Of a stretch of DNA of 64,000 nucleotides, positions 58,241 to 64,000 are shown one piece after another. Position 1 is the stretch's first letter. The number at the start of each line of letters is the position of its first letter. The stretch is taken from positions 124,001-188,000 of the forward strand of contig NZ_JACHMJ010000001.1 in the NCBI RefSeq assembly GCF_014204935.1. Reading direction: 5' to 3'. The DNA comes from Conyzicola lurida (GTDB lineage: Bacteria; Actinomycetota; Actinomycetes; Actinomycetales; Microbacteriaceae). The translations under genes were made by a program, and so were the position numbers. The notes under the pieces are model-generated. The model ran no database searches. It was not told the DNA's origin and was given only the letters and a program-made list of their open reading frames with translations.

Positions 58241-58537
58241 GTGTCGGTCTCCATCAAGCCGCTCGAGGATCGCATCGTGATCAAGCAGGTCGAGGCAGAA
58301 ACGACGACCGCCTCCGGGCTCGTCATTCCTGACACCGCCAAGGAAAAGCCCCAGGAGGGCGAAGTTGTCGCCGTCGGCCCCGGCCGCATCGACGACAACG
58401 GCAACCGCATCCCCCTCGACATCGCCGTCGGCGACAAGGTCATCTACTCCAAGTACGGCGGAACCGAGGTGAAGTACGGCGGAGAAGACCTCCTCGTGCT
58501 CTCCGCTCGCGACGTGCTCGCGGTCGTCGTCCGCTAA
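58241..58537 (+). CDS. groES: Co-chaperonin GroES
   Basis: Heptameric lid of the GroEL chamber; 98 residues. Starts [20 protein letters not shown], and [20 protein letters not shown] is the conserved beta-barrel end. GTG 58241 follows AAAGAAGAGG. groEL does not follow: a terminator and an unrelated transporter do, so groEL must be elsewhere, presumably also under HrcA. Confidence 0.98.
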   Translation: MSVSIKPLEDRIVIKQVEAETTTASGLVIPDTAKEKPQEGEVVAVGPGRIDDNGNRIPLDIAVGDKVIYSKYGGTEVKYGGEDLLVLSARDVLAVVVR

Positions 58538-58561
58538 GCAGCGACACCAGCTTCACTCCGG

Positions 58562-58593
58562 AACGCCCGGTGGCTCAGGCCATCGGGCGTTTC
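58562..58593 (+). terminator. Terminator after groES
   Basis: AACGCCCG ... CGGGCGTT (58562-58569 / 58584-58591) with an inner TGGC-TCAG-GCCA, then TTCGTCG. 24 bases after the stop. Confidence 0.75.
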
Positions 58594-58610
58594 GTCGTTA
58601 AAACCGCGGA

Positions 58611-58616
58611 TAGGCT
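58611..58616 (+). promoter_or_regulatory. -10 element of a probably leaderless RarD-like start
   Basis: TAGGCT, 6 bases, GTG 58623; no Shine-Dalgarno. Third example of this exact spacing in the window. Confidence 0.5.
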
Positions 58617-58622
58617 GAACGG

Positions 58623-59567
58623 GTGCCAACCGCCCCCGCTCCGTCGTCCACGAGCGGAGGGTTCGGACGCGGTCTGGCCTTCGGCGTCGCCGCCTACGCC
58701 CTCTGGGGCGTGCTACCCCTCTTCTTCATCCTGCTGCGTCCCGCATCGGCGTTCGAGATCGTCGCGTGGCGCATCGTGCTGTCGCTGGTCTTCTGCATCT
58801 TGCTCATCACCGTGACGCGCGGCTGGCCGCCCCTCGTCGCGCTGGTGCGCGATCGACGGGCGACGCTGATGCTCGGCGGAGCCGGCCTGCTGATCGTGGT
58901 CAACTGGCTCACCTTCATCTACGCGACGCTCTCCGGCCACGTGGTCGAAGCGGCGCTGGGCTACTTCACCAACCCCATCGTCACCGTGCTGCTCGGCGTC
59001 TTCGTGCTGCGCGAGAGACTGCGTCCGCTGCAGTGGGTCGCTATCGGCGTGAGCGCTGTCGCCGTGCTCGTACTGGCCGTCAACTACGGACAGTTCCCGT
59101 GGATCGCGCTCCTCCTCGCCTTCTCGTTCGGCTTCTACGGCCTGGTCAAGAAGCAGGTGGGCGGCCGGGTCGACGCGCTCAGCGGGCTCACGATCGAGAC
59201 CGCCTGGCTGGCCGTGCCCGCCTCCATCGTGCTAGTGGTGCTGGCCGCGAGCGGAAGCCTCGTCACCGGTACCGCGGGCACCGGCCACACCCTCGCCATG
59301 TTGCTCGCGGGTGTGGTCACCGCCATCCCCCTGCTGTTCTTCGCGGCCGCCGCCCGGCGCCTGCCGCTCGCCTACCTCGGGCTCACGCAGTACCTGACGC
59401 CCATCCTGCAGTTCCTGATCGGCGTCTTCGTGCTCGGCGAGGCCATGCCCGCCGCGCGCTGGTTCGGTTTCGGTCTCGTCTGGATTGCCCTCGTGCTTCT
59501 CACGATCGACATGTTTCGTGCGTCACGGGCAACGAAATCCGTAGCGGGTTCAGGTAACGGAATATAA
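58623..59567 (+). CDS. rarD: EamA/RarD-family membrane transporter
   Basis: A 314-residue protein of the drug/metabolite transporter superfamily, with ten transmembrane helices in two EamA repeats. The first begins FGVAAYALWGVLPLFFILLR, as in RarD (chloramphenicol-sensitive) proteins; GYFTNPIVTVLLGVFVLRER is conserved. Substrate unknown. GTG 58623. Confidence 0.88.
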   Translation: MPTAPAPSSTSGGFGRGLAFGVAAYALWGVLPLFFILLRPASAFEIVAWRIVLSLVFCILLITVTRGWPPLVALVRDRRATLMLGGAGLLIVVNWLTFIYATLSGHVVEAALGYFTNPIVTVLLGVFVLRERLRPLQWVAIGVSAVAVLVLAVNYGQFPWIALLLAFSFGFYGLVKKQVGGRVDALSGLTIETAWLAVPASIVLVVLAASGSLVTGTAGTGHTLAMLLAGVVTAIPLLFFAAAARRLPLAYLGLTQYLTPILQFLIGVFVLGEAMPAARWFGFGLVWIALVLLTIDMFRASRATKSVAGSGNGI

Positions 59568-59577
59568 CGATCGGGCC

Positions 59578-59597
59578 GTGTTACATGGCTGTAACAC
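59578..59597. promoter_or_regulatory. Inverted repeat upstream of the binding-protein gene
   Basis: GTGTTACATGGCTGTAACAC: 7-base arms, 6-base spacer. It contains GTTAC-N6-GTAAC, which resembles half of an actinobacterial GlnR box, but a second half is not convincing. It overlaps a weak promoter, TTACAT-N16-TATTGT (59581-59608). The 59568-59701 gap otherwise holds only the RBS AAGGAG at 59692-59697. Confidence 0.5.
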
Positions 59598-59701
59598 CCA
59601 TGTATTGTGCCGGTGCGGTTGGCCTAATAGCTTTACAGCACGCACACAGCACCGCTGCGCGCATTCAACCTCAATCACATTTCACTTCACCAAGGAGCAA
59701 C

Positions 59702-60985
59702 ATGGGTGCATTCTCCCGGGCCAACTCGGCCACTCGCCCGAAGTCGGTCAAGGCTGCGATTAGCGGCATTACCCTCCTCGGCGTGAGCGCGCTGGTTCTC
59801 AGCGGCTGTGCTTCGACCCCCGACGCCGACAGCGGCTCGGCCGAAGACCTCACCCTCAAGTTCGGATCGATCCTGCCGCAGACCGGTAGCCTCGCACAGC
59901 TCGGCCCGCCCGAGTTCGCGGGTGTCGACCTCGCCATCAAGGAGATCAACGACGCCGACGCTGGCATCGAGGTCTCTGTCGAGCACAAGGACTCCGGCGA
60001 CACCACGACCGACATCGCAACCCAGTCGGCCACGGCGCTCATCGCCGACAACGTGTCCGTCATCATCGGTGCTGCATCGTCGGGTGTCTCGAAGACCTTC
60101 ATCGACCAGGTCACCCAGGCCGGTATCGTCCAGATCTCGCCGGCGAACACCTCGCCCGACTTCACCGACTACCCGGACGACGGATACTACTTCCGCACCG
60201 CGCCTTCGGACGTGCTGCAGGGCAAGATCCTCGGTAACAAGATCCTCGAAGACGGCAAGACCGACGTCGCCGTTCTCTACATGAACGACGCCTACGGCAT
60301 CGGCCTCTACGACAACCTGAAGCTCAGCCTCGAAGACGGTGGCGCAAGCATCGTCGGCGAGCAGATCTTCGAGCCGTCGGCAACCGACTTCACCTCGGCC
60401 ATCCAGGCACTCCTCGCGACCAGCCCCGACGCTCTCGTCGTCATCTCGTTCAACGAGATCACCACGATCGCCGAGCAGCTCGCCGGCCAGGGCTTCGACT
60501 TCTCGACGCTCTACGGCACTGACGGAAACTACGGAATCATCGGAGAGGCCGACACCAACGTCGACATCGCCGGCGCGCAGTTCACCAACCCCGGTGTTCT
60601 CGCCCCCGAAGACTTCCAGACCCGTCTGCAGGACCTGGTCACCGAGCAGGGCGACCCCGAGCTCGAGGTCTTCAGCTACGCGGCTGAGGCCTACGACGCA
60701 ACGGTTCTCTCGGCTCTCGCCGCGATCGCCGGTGGAGCCACCGACGGTGCGACGATCCGCGACAACCTGAAGGACGTCTCCGAGGGTGGCACCGAGTGCA
60801 CCACCTTCGCCGACTGTGCCGCACTGCTGGCCGACGACGCTTCGGCTGACATCGACTACAACGGTGTCTCCGGCCCGATCACGTTCGACGACAACGGCGA
60901 CCCGACCGAGGCTTACGTCTCGATCTTCCAGTACTCCACTGGAAACGTCTCCGAGGGCATCGACCAGGTCTACGGCAAGCTGTAA
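59702..60985 (+). CDS. livK: ABC transporter substrate-binding lipoprotein, branched-chain amino acid type
   Basis: Extracellular lipid-anchored binding protein, 427 residues. ATG 59702 has AAGGAG in front. Signal peptide to LVLSGC (lipobox), then mature protein from Cys39. The periplasmic-binding fold type I shows FGSILPQTGSLAQLGPPEFA, VSVIIGAASSGVSKTFIDQV and AVLYMNDAYGIGLYDN. Cys residues in EGGTECTTFADCAALL could form a disulfide. It is convergent with livF/G/M; the ligand may be branched-chain amino acids, amides or urea. Confidence 0.92.
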   Translation: MGAFSRANSATRPKSVKAAISGITLLGVSALVLSGCASTPDADSGSAEDLTLKFGSILPQTGSLAQLGPPEFAGVDLAIKEINDADAGIEVSVEHKDSGDTTTDIATQSATALIADNVSVIIGAASSGVSKTFIDQVTQAGIVQISPANTSPDFTDYPDDGYYFRTAPSDVLQGKILGNKILEDGKTDVAVLYMNDAYGIGLYDNLKLSLEDGGASIVGEQIFEPSATDFTSAIQALLATSPDALVVISFNEITTIAEQLAGQGFDFSTLYGTDGNYGIIGEADTNVDIAGAQFTNPGVLAPEDFQTRLQDLVTEQGDPELEVFSYAAEAYDATVLSALAAIAGGATDGATIRDNLKDVSEGGTECTTFADCAALLADDASADIDYNGVSGPITFDDNGDPTEAYVSIFQYSTGNVSEGIDQVYGKL

Positions 60986-61001
60986 CCACTAGTCACACGA
61001 G

Positions 61002-61033
61002 AAAGGCCCCGGTCGCGAGACCGGGGCCTTTTT
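61002..61033 (+). terminator. Strong terminator after the binding-protein gene
   Basis: AAAGGCCCCGGTC, loop GCGA, GACCGGGGCCTTT (61002-61031), running into TTTTT. 13-bp perfect stem with a GNRA loop. It could serve both convergent transcripts. Confidence 0.92.
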
Positions 61034-61057
61034 CTGTGCCCGCGAAGTCACCCCCGG

Positions 61058-61930
61058 CTACCAGCAGTAGTCGGCGAAGTACGCGTAGATCTGCGCGCGC
61101 ACCTCGGCACCGACGTCGACCGGCACGATTCCTGCGGTGCCGTCGTCGAGCGTCACGGCGAGCGGCAGGTAGGTGCCGCGCTTGTCCTCCGCCAGGATGT
61201 GCGGGTTGCAGTTACTCGGCACGATCGCGAGTGTGGTCGAGAGCGGGCCGGATGCCGCGTCGAGCCGCCACCCCAACGGCCACGAGTCGCCGGAGCCCTC
61301 CGGGGCGATCAGCGTCGTGCGTCCCACCGATGACACCGTCGCGACCCCCTCCGCGCCCGTGGGCGTCGCCACGAGGTCGAGGAGCGCCACCGGCCGCCCC
61401 GCGCGCTGTTCCACCCGCAGCGGGCCGCTCACGCCGATCTCGGCGACCGCGGCCGTGTGTTCGACGATGCAGTCCTCCGCCGTCACCTTGGCGACGGTGC
61501 CGAACACGTCGGCGGGGTTCGCGGTGGCCTCGCCCGCGCCATCCGCCGTTCTGAATTGGAAGACGACCTCGGGGTCGGCGACCGTGCCGTCCGCGTCGCA
61601 GACGGGCGTGCCGAGCAGCACCCGCAGGTCGCGCGTGGAGCCGACCGGGATGTCCACGTCTCGGTCCCACACGGTGCCGTCGTCGCCGAACAGCGGCGAG
61701 ACGAACGCCGCCTCGGTCACCGTGACGGGGTCGTCGGAGTCGTTCGTGATCGAGATCTCGAGCGCGCGCGGCGCGTAGTCGAGCCGGTACTGCTTGATGC
61801 CGACGGTGACGCCGTCGGGCAGGGGCACGCTGTCGGGCGGCGGAGCCGCGGAGGGGCCGCACGCAGAAAGGCCTGCCACGGCGATGACACCGAGGCAGGC
61901 CTTTCCGATCGAACGGGTGCGCGTGGCTAC
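61058..61930 (-). CDS. Lipoprotein of unknown function, no canonical start codon
   Basis: The reading frame encodes a lipoprotein signal, IGKACLGVIAVAGLSACG, whose lipobox Cys is at about residue 24, followed by about 265 exported residues with Cys pairs and no recognised domain. No ATG, GTG or TTG lies in frame between the inside of livF and the signal's hydrophobic core. The best candidate is GTA at 61930, overlapping the livF TAG with AGGAG in front; ATC at 61909 is another. The first normal start (GTG 61879) would delete the signal. A GTA start or a sequence error must be assumed. Last gene of the liv transcript. Confidence 0.75.
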   Translation of the reverse strand, partial: VATRTRSIGKACLGVIAVAGLSACGPSAAPPPDSVPLPDGVTVGIKQYRLDYAPRALEISITNDSDDPVTVTEAAFVSPLFGDDGTVWDRDVDIPVGSTRDLRVLLGTPVCDADGTVADPEVVFQFRTADGAGEATANPADVFGTVAKVTAEDCIVEHTAAVAEIGVSGPLRVEQRAGRPVALLDLVATPTGAEGVATVSSVGRTTLIAPEGSGDSWPLGWRLDAASGPLSTTLAIVPSNCNPHILAEDKRGTYLPLAVTLDDGTAGIVPVDVGAEVRAQIYAYFADYCW

Positions 61931-62664
61931 TTCTTCTCCTGATCGGCCGCCAGGGTCCCGAGGTAGAGCTCGATGACCTTGGGGTCGTTCATCAGTTCGC
62001 GGCCGGATCCCGAGTAGGCGTCGCGGCCTTGGTCGAGAACGTAGCCGCGGTCGCAGATCTGCAGGGCGCGGCGTGCGTTCTGCTCCACGATGAGGACGGA
62101 GACGCCCGCCTTGTTGATGATCGAGATGTTGATGAACGTCTCGTCCTGGCGCACGGGGGAGAGGCCGGCGCTCGGCTCGTCGAGCAGCAGCACCGTCGGG
62201 TCCATCATGAGCGCCCGCGACATGGCGACCATCTGGCGCTCGCCGCCCGAGAGGGCACCCGCGCGCTGCTTGAGGCGCTTGCCGAGCTCGGGGAACAGGT
62301 CGGTCACGAAGCCGAGGCGTTCCTTGAACATCTTCGGCTTCTGGTACGAGCCCATCTCGAGGTTCTCCTCGATGGTGAGGCTCGGGAAGACGTTGTTGTT
62401 CTGCGGAACCATGCCGACACCGCGCGACACGAGCTTGTCGGCCTTGAGGCCGGTGATGTCGCCGCCGTTCAGCTCGATGTTGCCGCTGCGGATGTTGACC
62501 TGGCCGAAGATCGCCTTCAGCAGCGTCGACTTGCCGGCGCCGTTCGGGCCGATGATGCCGACGAGTTCGCCCTTCTCGACGAAGATGCTGCAGCCGTTGA
62601 GGATGTCGACGCCGGGGATGTAGCCGGCGACGAGGTCCGTGGTGCGCAGTACTGTCTCGGTCAC
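61927..62664 (-). CDS. livF: Branched-chain amino acid type ABC transporter ATPase LivF
   Basis: ATPase subunit, 245 residues. GTG 62664 (MTETVLRTTDLVAGYIPGV) overlaps the livG stop. Walker A GPNGAGKST, the LivF-type switch MVPQNNNVFPSLTIEENL, signature LSGGERQM and Walker B VLLLDEPSAGL are intact. Ends AADQEKK. Confidence 0.97.
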   Translation of the reverse strand: MTETVLRTTDLVAGYIPGVDILNGCSIFVEKGELVGIIGPNGAGKSTLLKAIFGQVNIRSGNIELNGGDITGLKADKLVSRGVGMVPQNNNVFPSLTIEENLEMGSYQKPKMFKERLGFVTDLFPELGKRLKQRAGALSGGERQMVAMSRALMMDPTVLLLDEPSAGLSPVRQDETFINISIINKAGVSVLIVEQNARRALQICDRGYVLDQGRDAYSGSGRELMNDPKVIELYLGTLAADQEKK

Positions 62665-63629
62665 TTCGTCGCCTTCTTGGTTGTCGGCGCCGCTGCGGTG
62701 CCATCTTCTTCGATTTCGTGCTCGATCTCGTGCTTGACCAGGTCGGAGTCCATCGTCTCGGCGATCTCCTGCTGTCCCGTGAGGGTGCCGAGGTCGACGT
62801 CGTGGTGGGCGCCGAGGTAGGCGTCGATCACGGCGGGGTCGGTCATCACGGTCGAGGGCGGGCCCTCGGCGACGATGCGGCCCTCGGCCATCACGACCAC
62901 CCAGTCGGCGATCTCGTTGACCATGTGCATGTCGTGCTCGACGAACAGAACCGTCATGCCCTGGGTCTTGAGGTCGAGGATGTGGTGCAGCAGCGACTGG
63001 GTGAGCGCCGGGTTGACGCCGGCCATTGGCTCGTCGAGCATGACCAGTTCGGGCTCGCTCATGAGAGCGCGCGCCATTTCGAGCAGCTTGCGCTGTCCGC
63101 CGGAGAGCGACGACGCGTGGTCGTCGGCCTTGGCGTCGAGCTTGAAGCGCGCGAGCAGGTCCATCGCCTTGACGGTGATCTCGTCTTCGCGGCCGCGCCA
63201 GAGCGGACGGAAGATCGCCTTGAACAGGTTCTCCCCGCCCTGGCGTCCGGCGCCGAGACGCATGTTCTCGATCACCGTCATGCCACCGAGGGCCTTGGTG
63301 AGCTGGAACGTGCGGATCATGCCGAGACGCGCGACCTTGAACGCCGGCATTCCGGCGAGGTCCTTTCCGCCGAACGTCCACGTGCCCGTGTTGGGCTTGT
63401 CGAATCCGGTGAGCAGGTTGAAGAACGTGGTCTTGCCGGCACCGTTCGGGCCGATGAGGGCCGTGATAGAACCGCGGGGGATCTCGAGGTGCGCCACGTC
63501 GACGGCGGTGAGACCGCCGAACTGGCGGCTCACGCTGTCGGCGACGACGATCGGGTCTTTTTTGGCGACACCGGGCACGATGTTGTCGACATCGAGAACC
63601 AGGTCTGCGACTGGAGTCTTATCAGACAC
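62661..63629 (-). CDS. livG: Branched-chain amino acid type ABC transporter ATPase LivG
   Basis: ATPase subunit, 322 residues, longer than the usual 255-290 owing to an extra N-terminal 20 residues and an acidic/Lys-rich C-terminal tail after about 290. Walker A GPNGAGKTT, LivG-typical RTFQLTKALGGMTVIENM, signature LSGGQRKL and Walker B LVMLDEPMAGVNP. GTG 63629 lies 8 bases inside livM. Confidence 0.97.
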   Translation of the reverse strand: MSDKTPVADLVLDVDNIVPGVAKKDPIVVADSVSRQFGGLTAVDVAHLEIPRGSITALIGPNGAGKTTFFNLLTGFDKPNTGTWTFGGKDLAGMPAFKVARLGMIRTFQLTKALGGMTVIENMRLGAGRQGGENLFKAIFRPLWRGREDEITVKAMDLLARFKLDAKADDHASSLSGGQRKLLEMARALMSEPELVMLDEPMAGVNPALTQSLLHHILDLKTQGMTVLFVEHDMHMVNEIADWVVVMAEGRIVAEGPPSTVMTDPAVIDAYLGAHHDVDLGTLTGQQEIAETMDSDLVKHEIEHEIEEDGTAAAPTTKKATK

Positions 63630-64000
63630 TGAAGAGCGCCTCCTTCTTCTTGCCGAAGATGCCTTGCGGCCGGAATATCACGAGCAGCATCAGCGTGACG
63701 CCGATGATGATGAAGCGGATCGGGCCCTGCTGAGTGCTCGAGATCGGCAGCAGCTCGTTCGAGACGAGCAGGCTGAGGATTCCGTCGGACAGCGACAGGG
63801 TGACCCAGAAGATGATCGAGCCGGCGATCGGACCGAAGACCGTCGCCGCTCCTCCGAGCAGCAGGATCGTGTAGAGGAAGAACGTCAGCTGCGTGCCGTA
63901 GTTGTCGGGCTGCAGCGACCGCGGCAGGATGAAGAGCGCTCCGGCGATACCGCCGAAGATTCCACCCAGGATGAGCGCCTGCATCTTGTAGGCGAACACG
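63622..64000 (-). CDS. livM: Branched-chain amino acid type ABC permease LivM, 5' end outside window
   Basis: Membrane permease; only the C-terminal 125 residues or so are in the window. The sequence has LILGGIFGGIAGALFILPRS, a LivM-type motif, and three hydrophobic segments. The C-terminus FRPQGIFGKKKEALFSV is typical. It overlaps livG by 8 bases; livH is expected further upstream, beyond 64000. Confidence 0.93.
   Translation of the reverse strand, partial: VFAYKMQALILGGIFGGIAGALFILPRSLQPDNYGTQLTFFLYTILLLGGAATVFGPIAGSIIFWVTLSLSDGILSLLVSNELLPISSTQQGPIRFIIIGVTLMLLVIFRPQGIFGKKKEALFSV

Overview
The window is high-GC DNA from an actinobacterium, most likely family Microbacteriaceae (Micrococcales). 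The reasons are the gene order rpsL-rpsG-fusA-tuf / S10-spc / infA-rpmJ-rpsM-rpsK-rpoA-rplQ / truA-rplM-rpsI-glmM-coaA, the frequent GTG starts and 1-4 base stop/start overlaps, a lone groES under CIRCE control, the actinobacterial short-lid adenylate kinase, and dispersed repeats I recognise from that family. rpsN and rpsD are absent from their usual operon slots, as I recall for Micrococcales. The genus cannot be fixed from the sequence.

Layout. 1-10466: a type IVa pilus operon, pilT (5' cut), pilC, pilA, three minor pilin-like proteins, the prepilin peptidase, then pilM-pilN-pilO. 10630-11909: two small membrane proteins. 11983-16610: the rpsL promoter, then rpsL, rpsG, fusA and tuf. 16826-18034: a secreted CAP-domain protein with an Excalibur tail. 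18467-31156: the S10-spc ribosomal protein operon running into secY, adk and map. 31305-37698: an accessory block between map and infA, discussed below. 37934-41046: the alpha operon (infA, rpmJ, rpsM, rpsK, rpoA, rplQ). 41250-43160: a surface O-acyltransferase on the minus strand. 43183-47645: truA, rplM, rpsI, glmM and coaA. 47706-49725: a divergent TetR regulator / glycosyltransferase pair. 49825-55965: glmS, acpS, alr, tsaE, tsaB, rimI and tsaD, covering cell-wall precursor and tRNA t6A synthesis. 56033-59567: two DUF4190-like membrane proteins, a THUMP-like methyltransferase, groES and a RarD-type transporter. 59702-64000: a branched-chain amino acid type ABC transporter (binding protein on plus; livF, livG and livM on minus) and a small lipoprotein.

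The most interesting region is 31305-37698. Five tightly overlapping plus-strand genes encode a UbiA-like prenyltransferase, an ATP/PEP-dikinase-like protein, a CDP-alcohol phosphotransferase, a GNAT protein and a phytol/dolichol-kinase-like protein. They face a minus-strand CDP-archaeol-synthase-like (CarS) gene and are flanked by a SRPBCC protein and a small membrane protein. UbiA, CarS and CDP-alcohol phosphotransferase are the enzyme types of three consecutive steps of archaeal ether-lipid synthesis. I propose an uncharacterised isoprenoid-lipid pathway here; this is inferred from motifs only.

Other signals worth a second look: two copies of an intergenic repeat about 107 bp long (31181 and 53651); a lipoprotein gene with no normal start codon (61930); a 38-bp perfect palindrome before fusA; leaderless-type starts with a -10 hexamer exactly 6 bases before GTG; and an over-represented nonamer, GCGGCATCC. 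I saw no tRNA, rRNA, CRISPR array, insertion sequence or replication origin.
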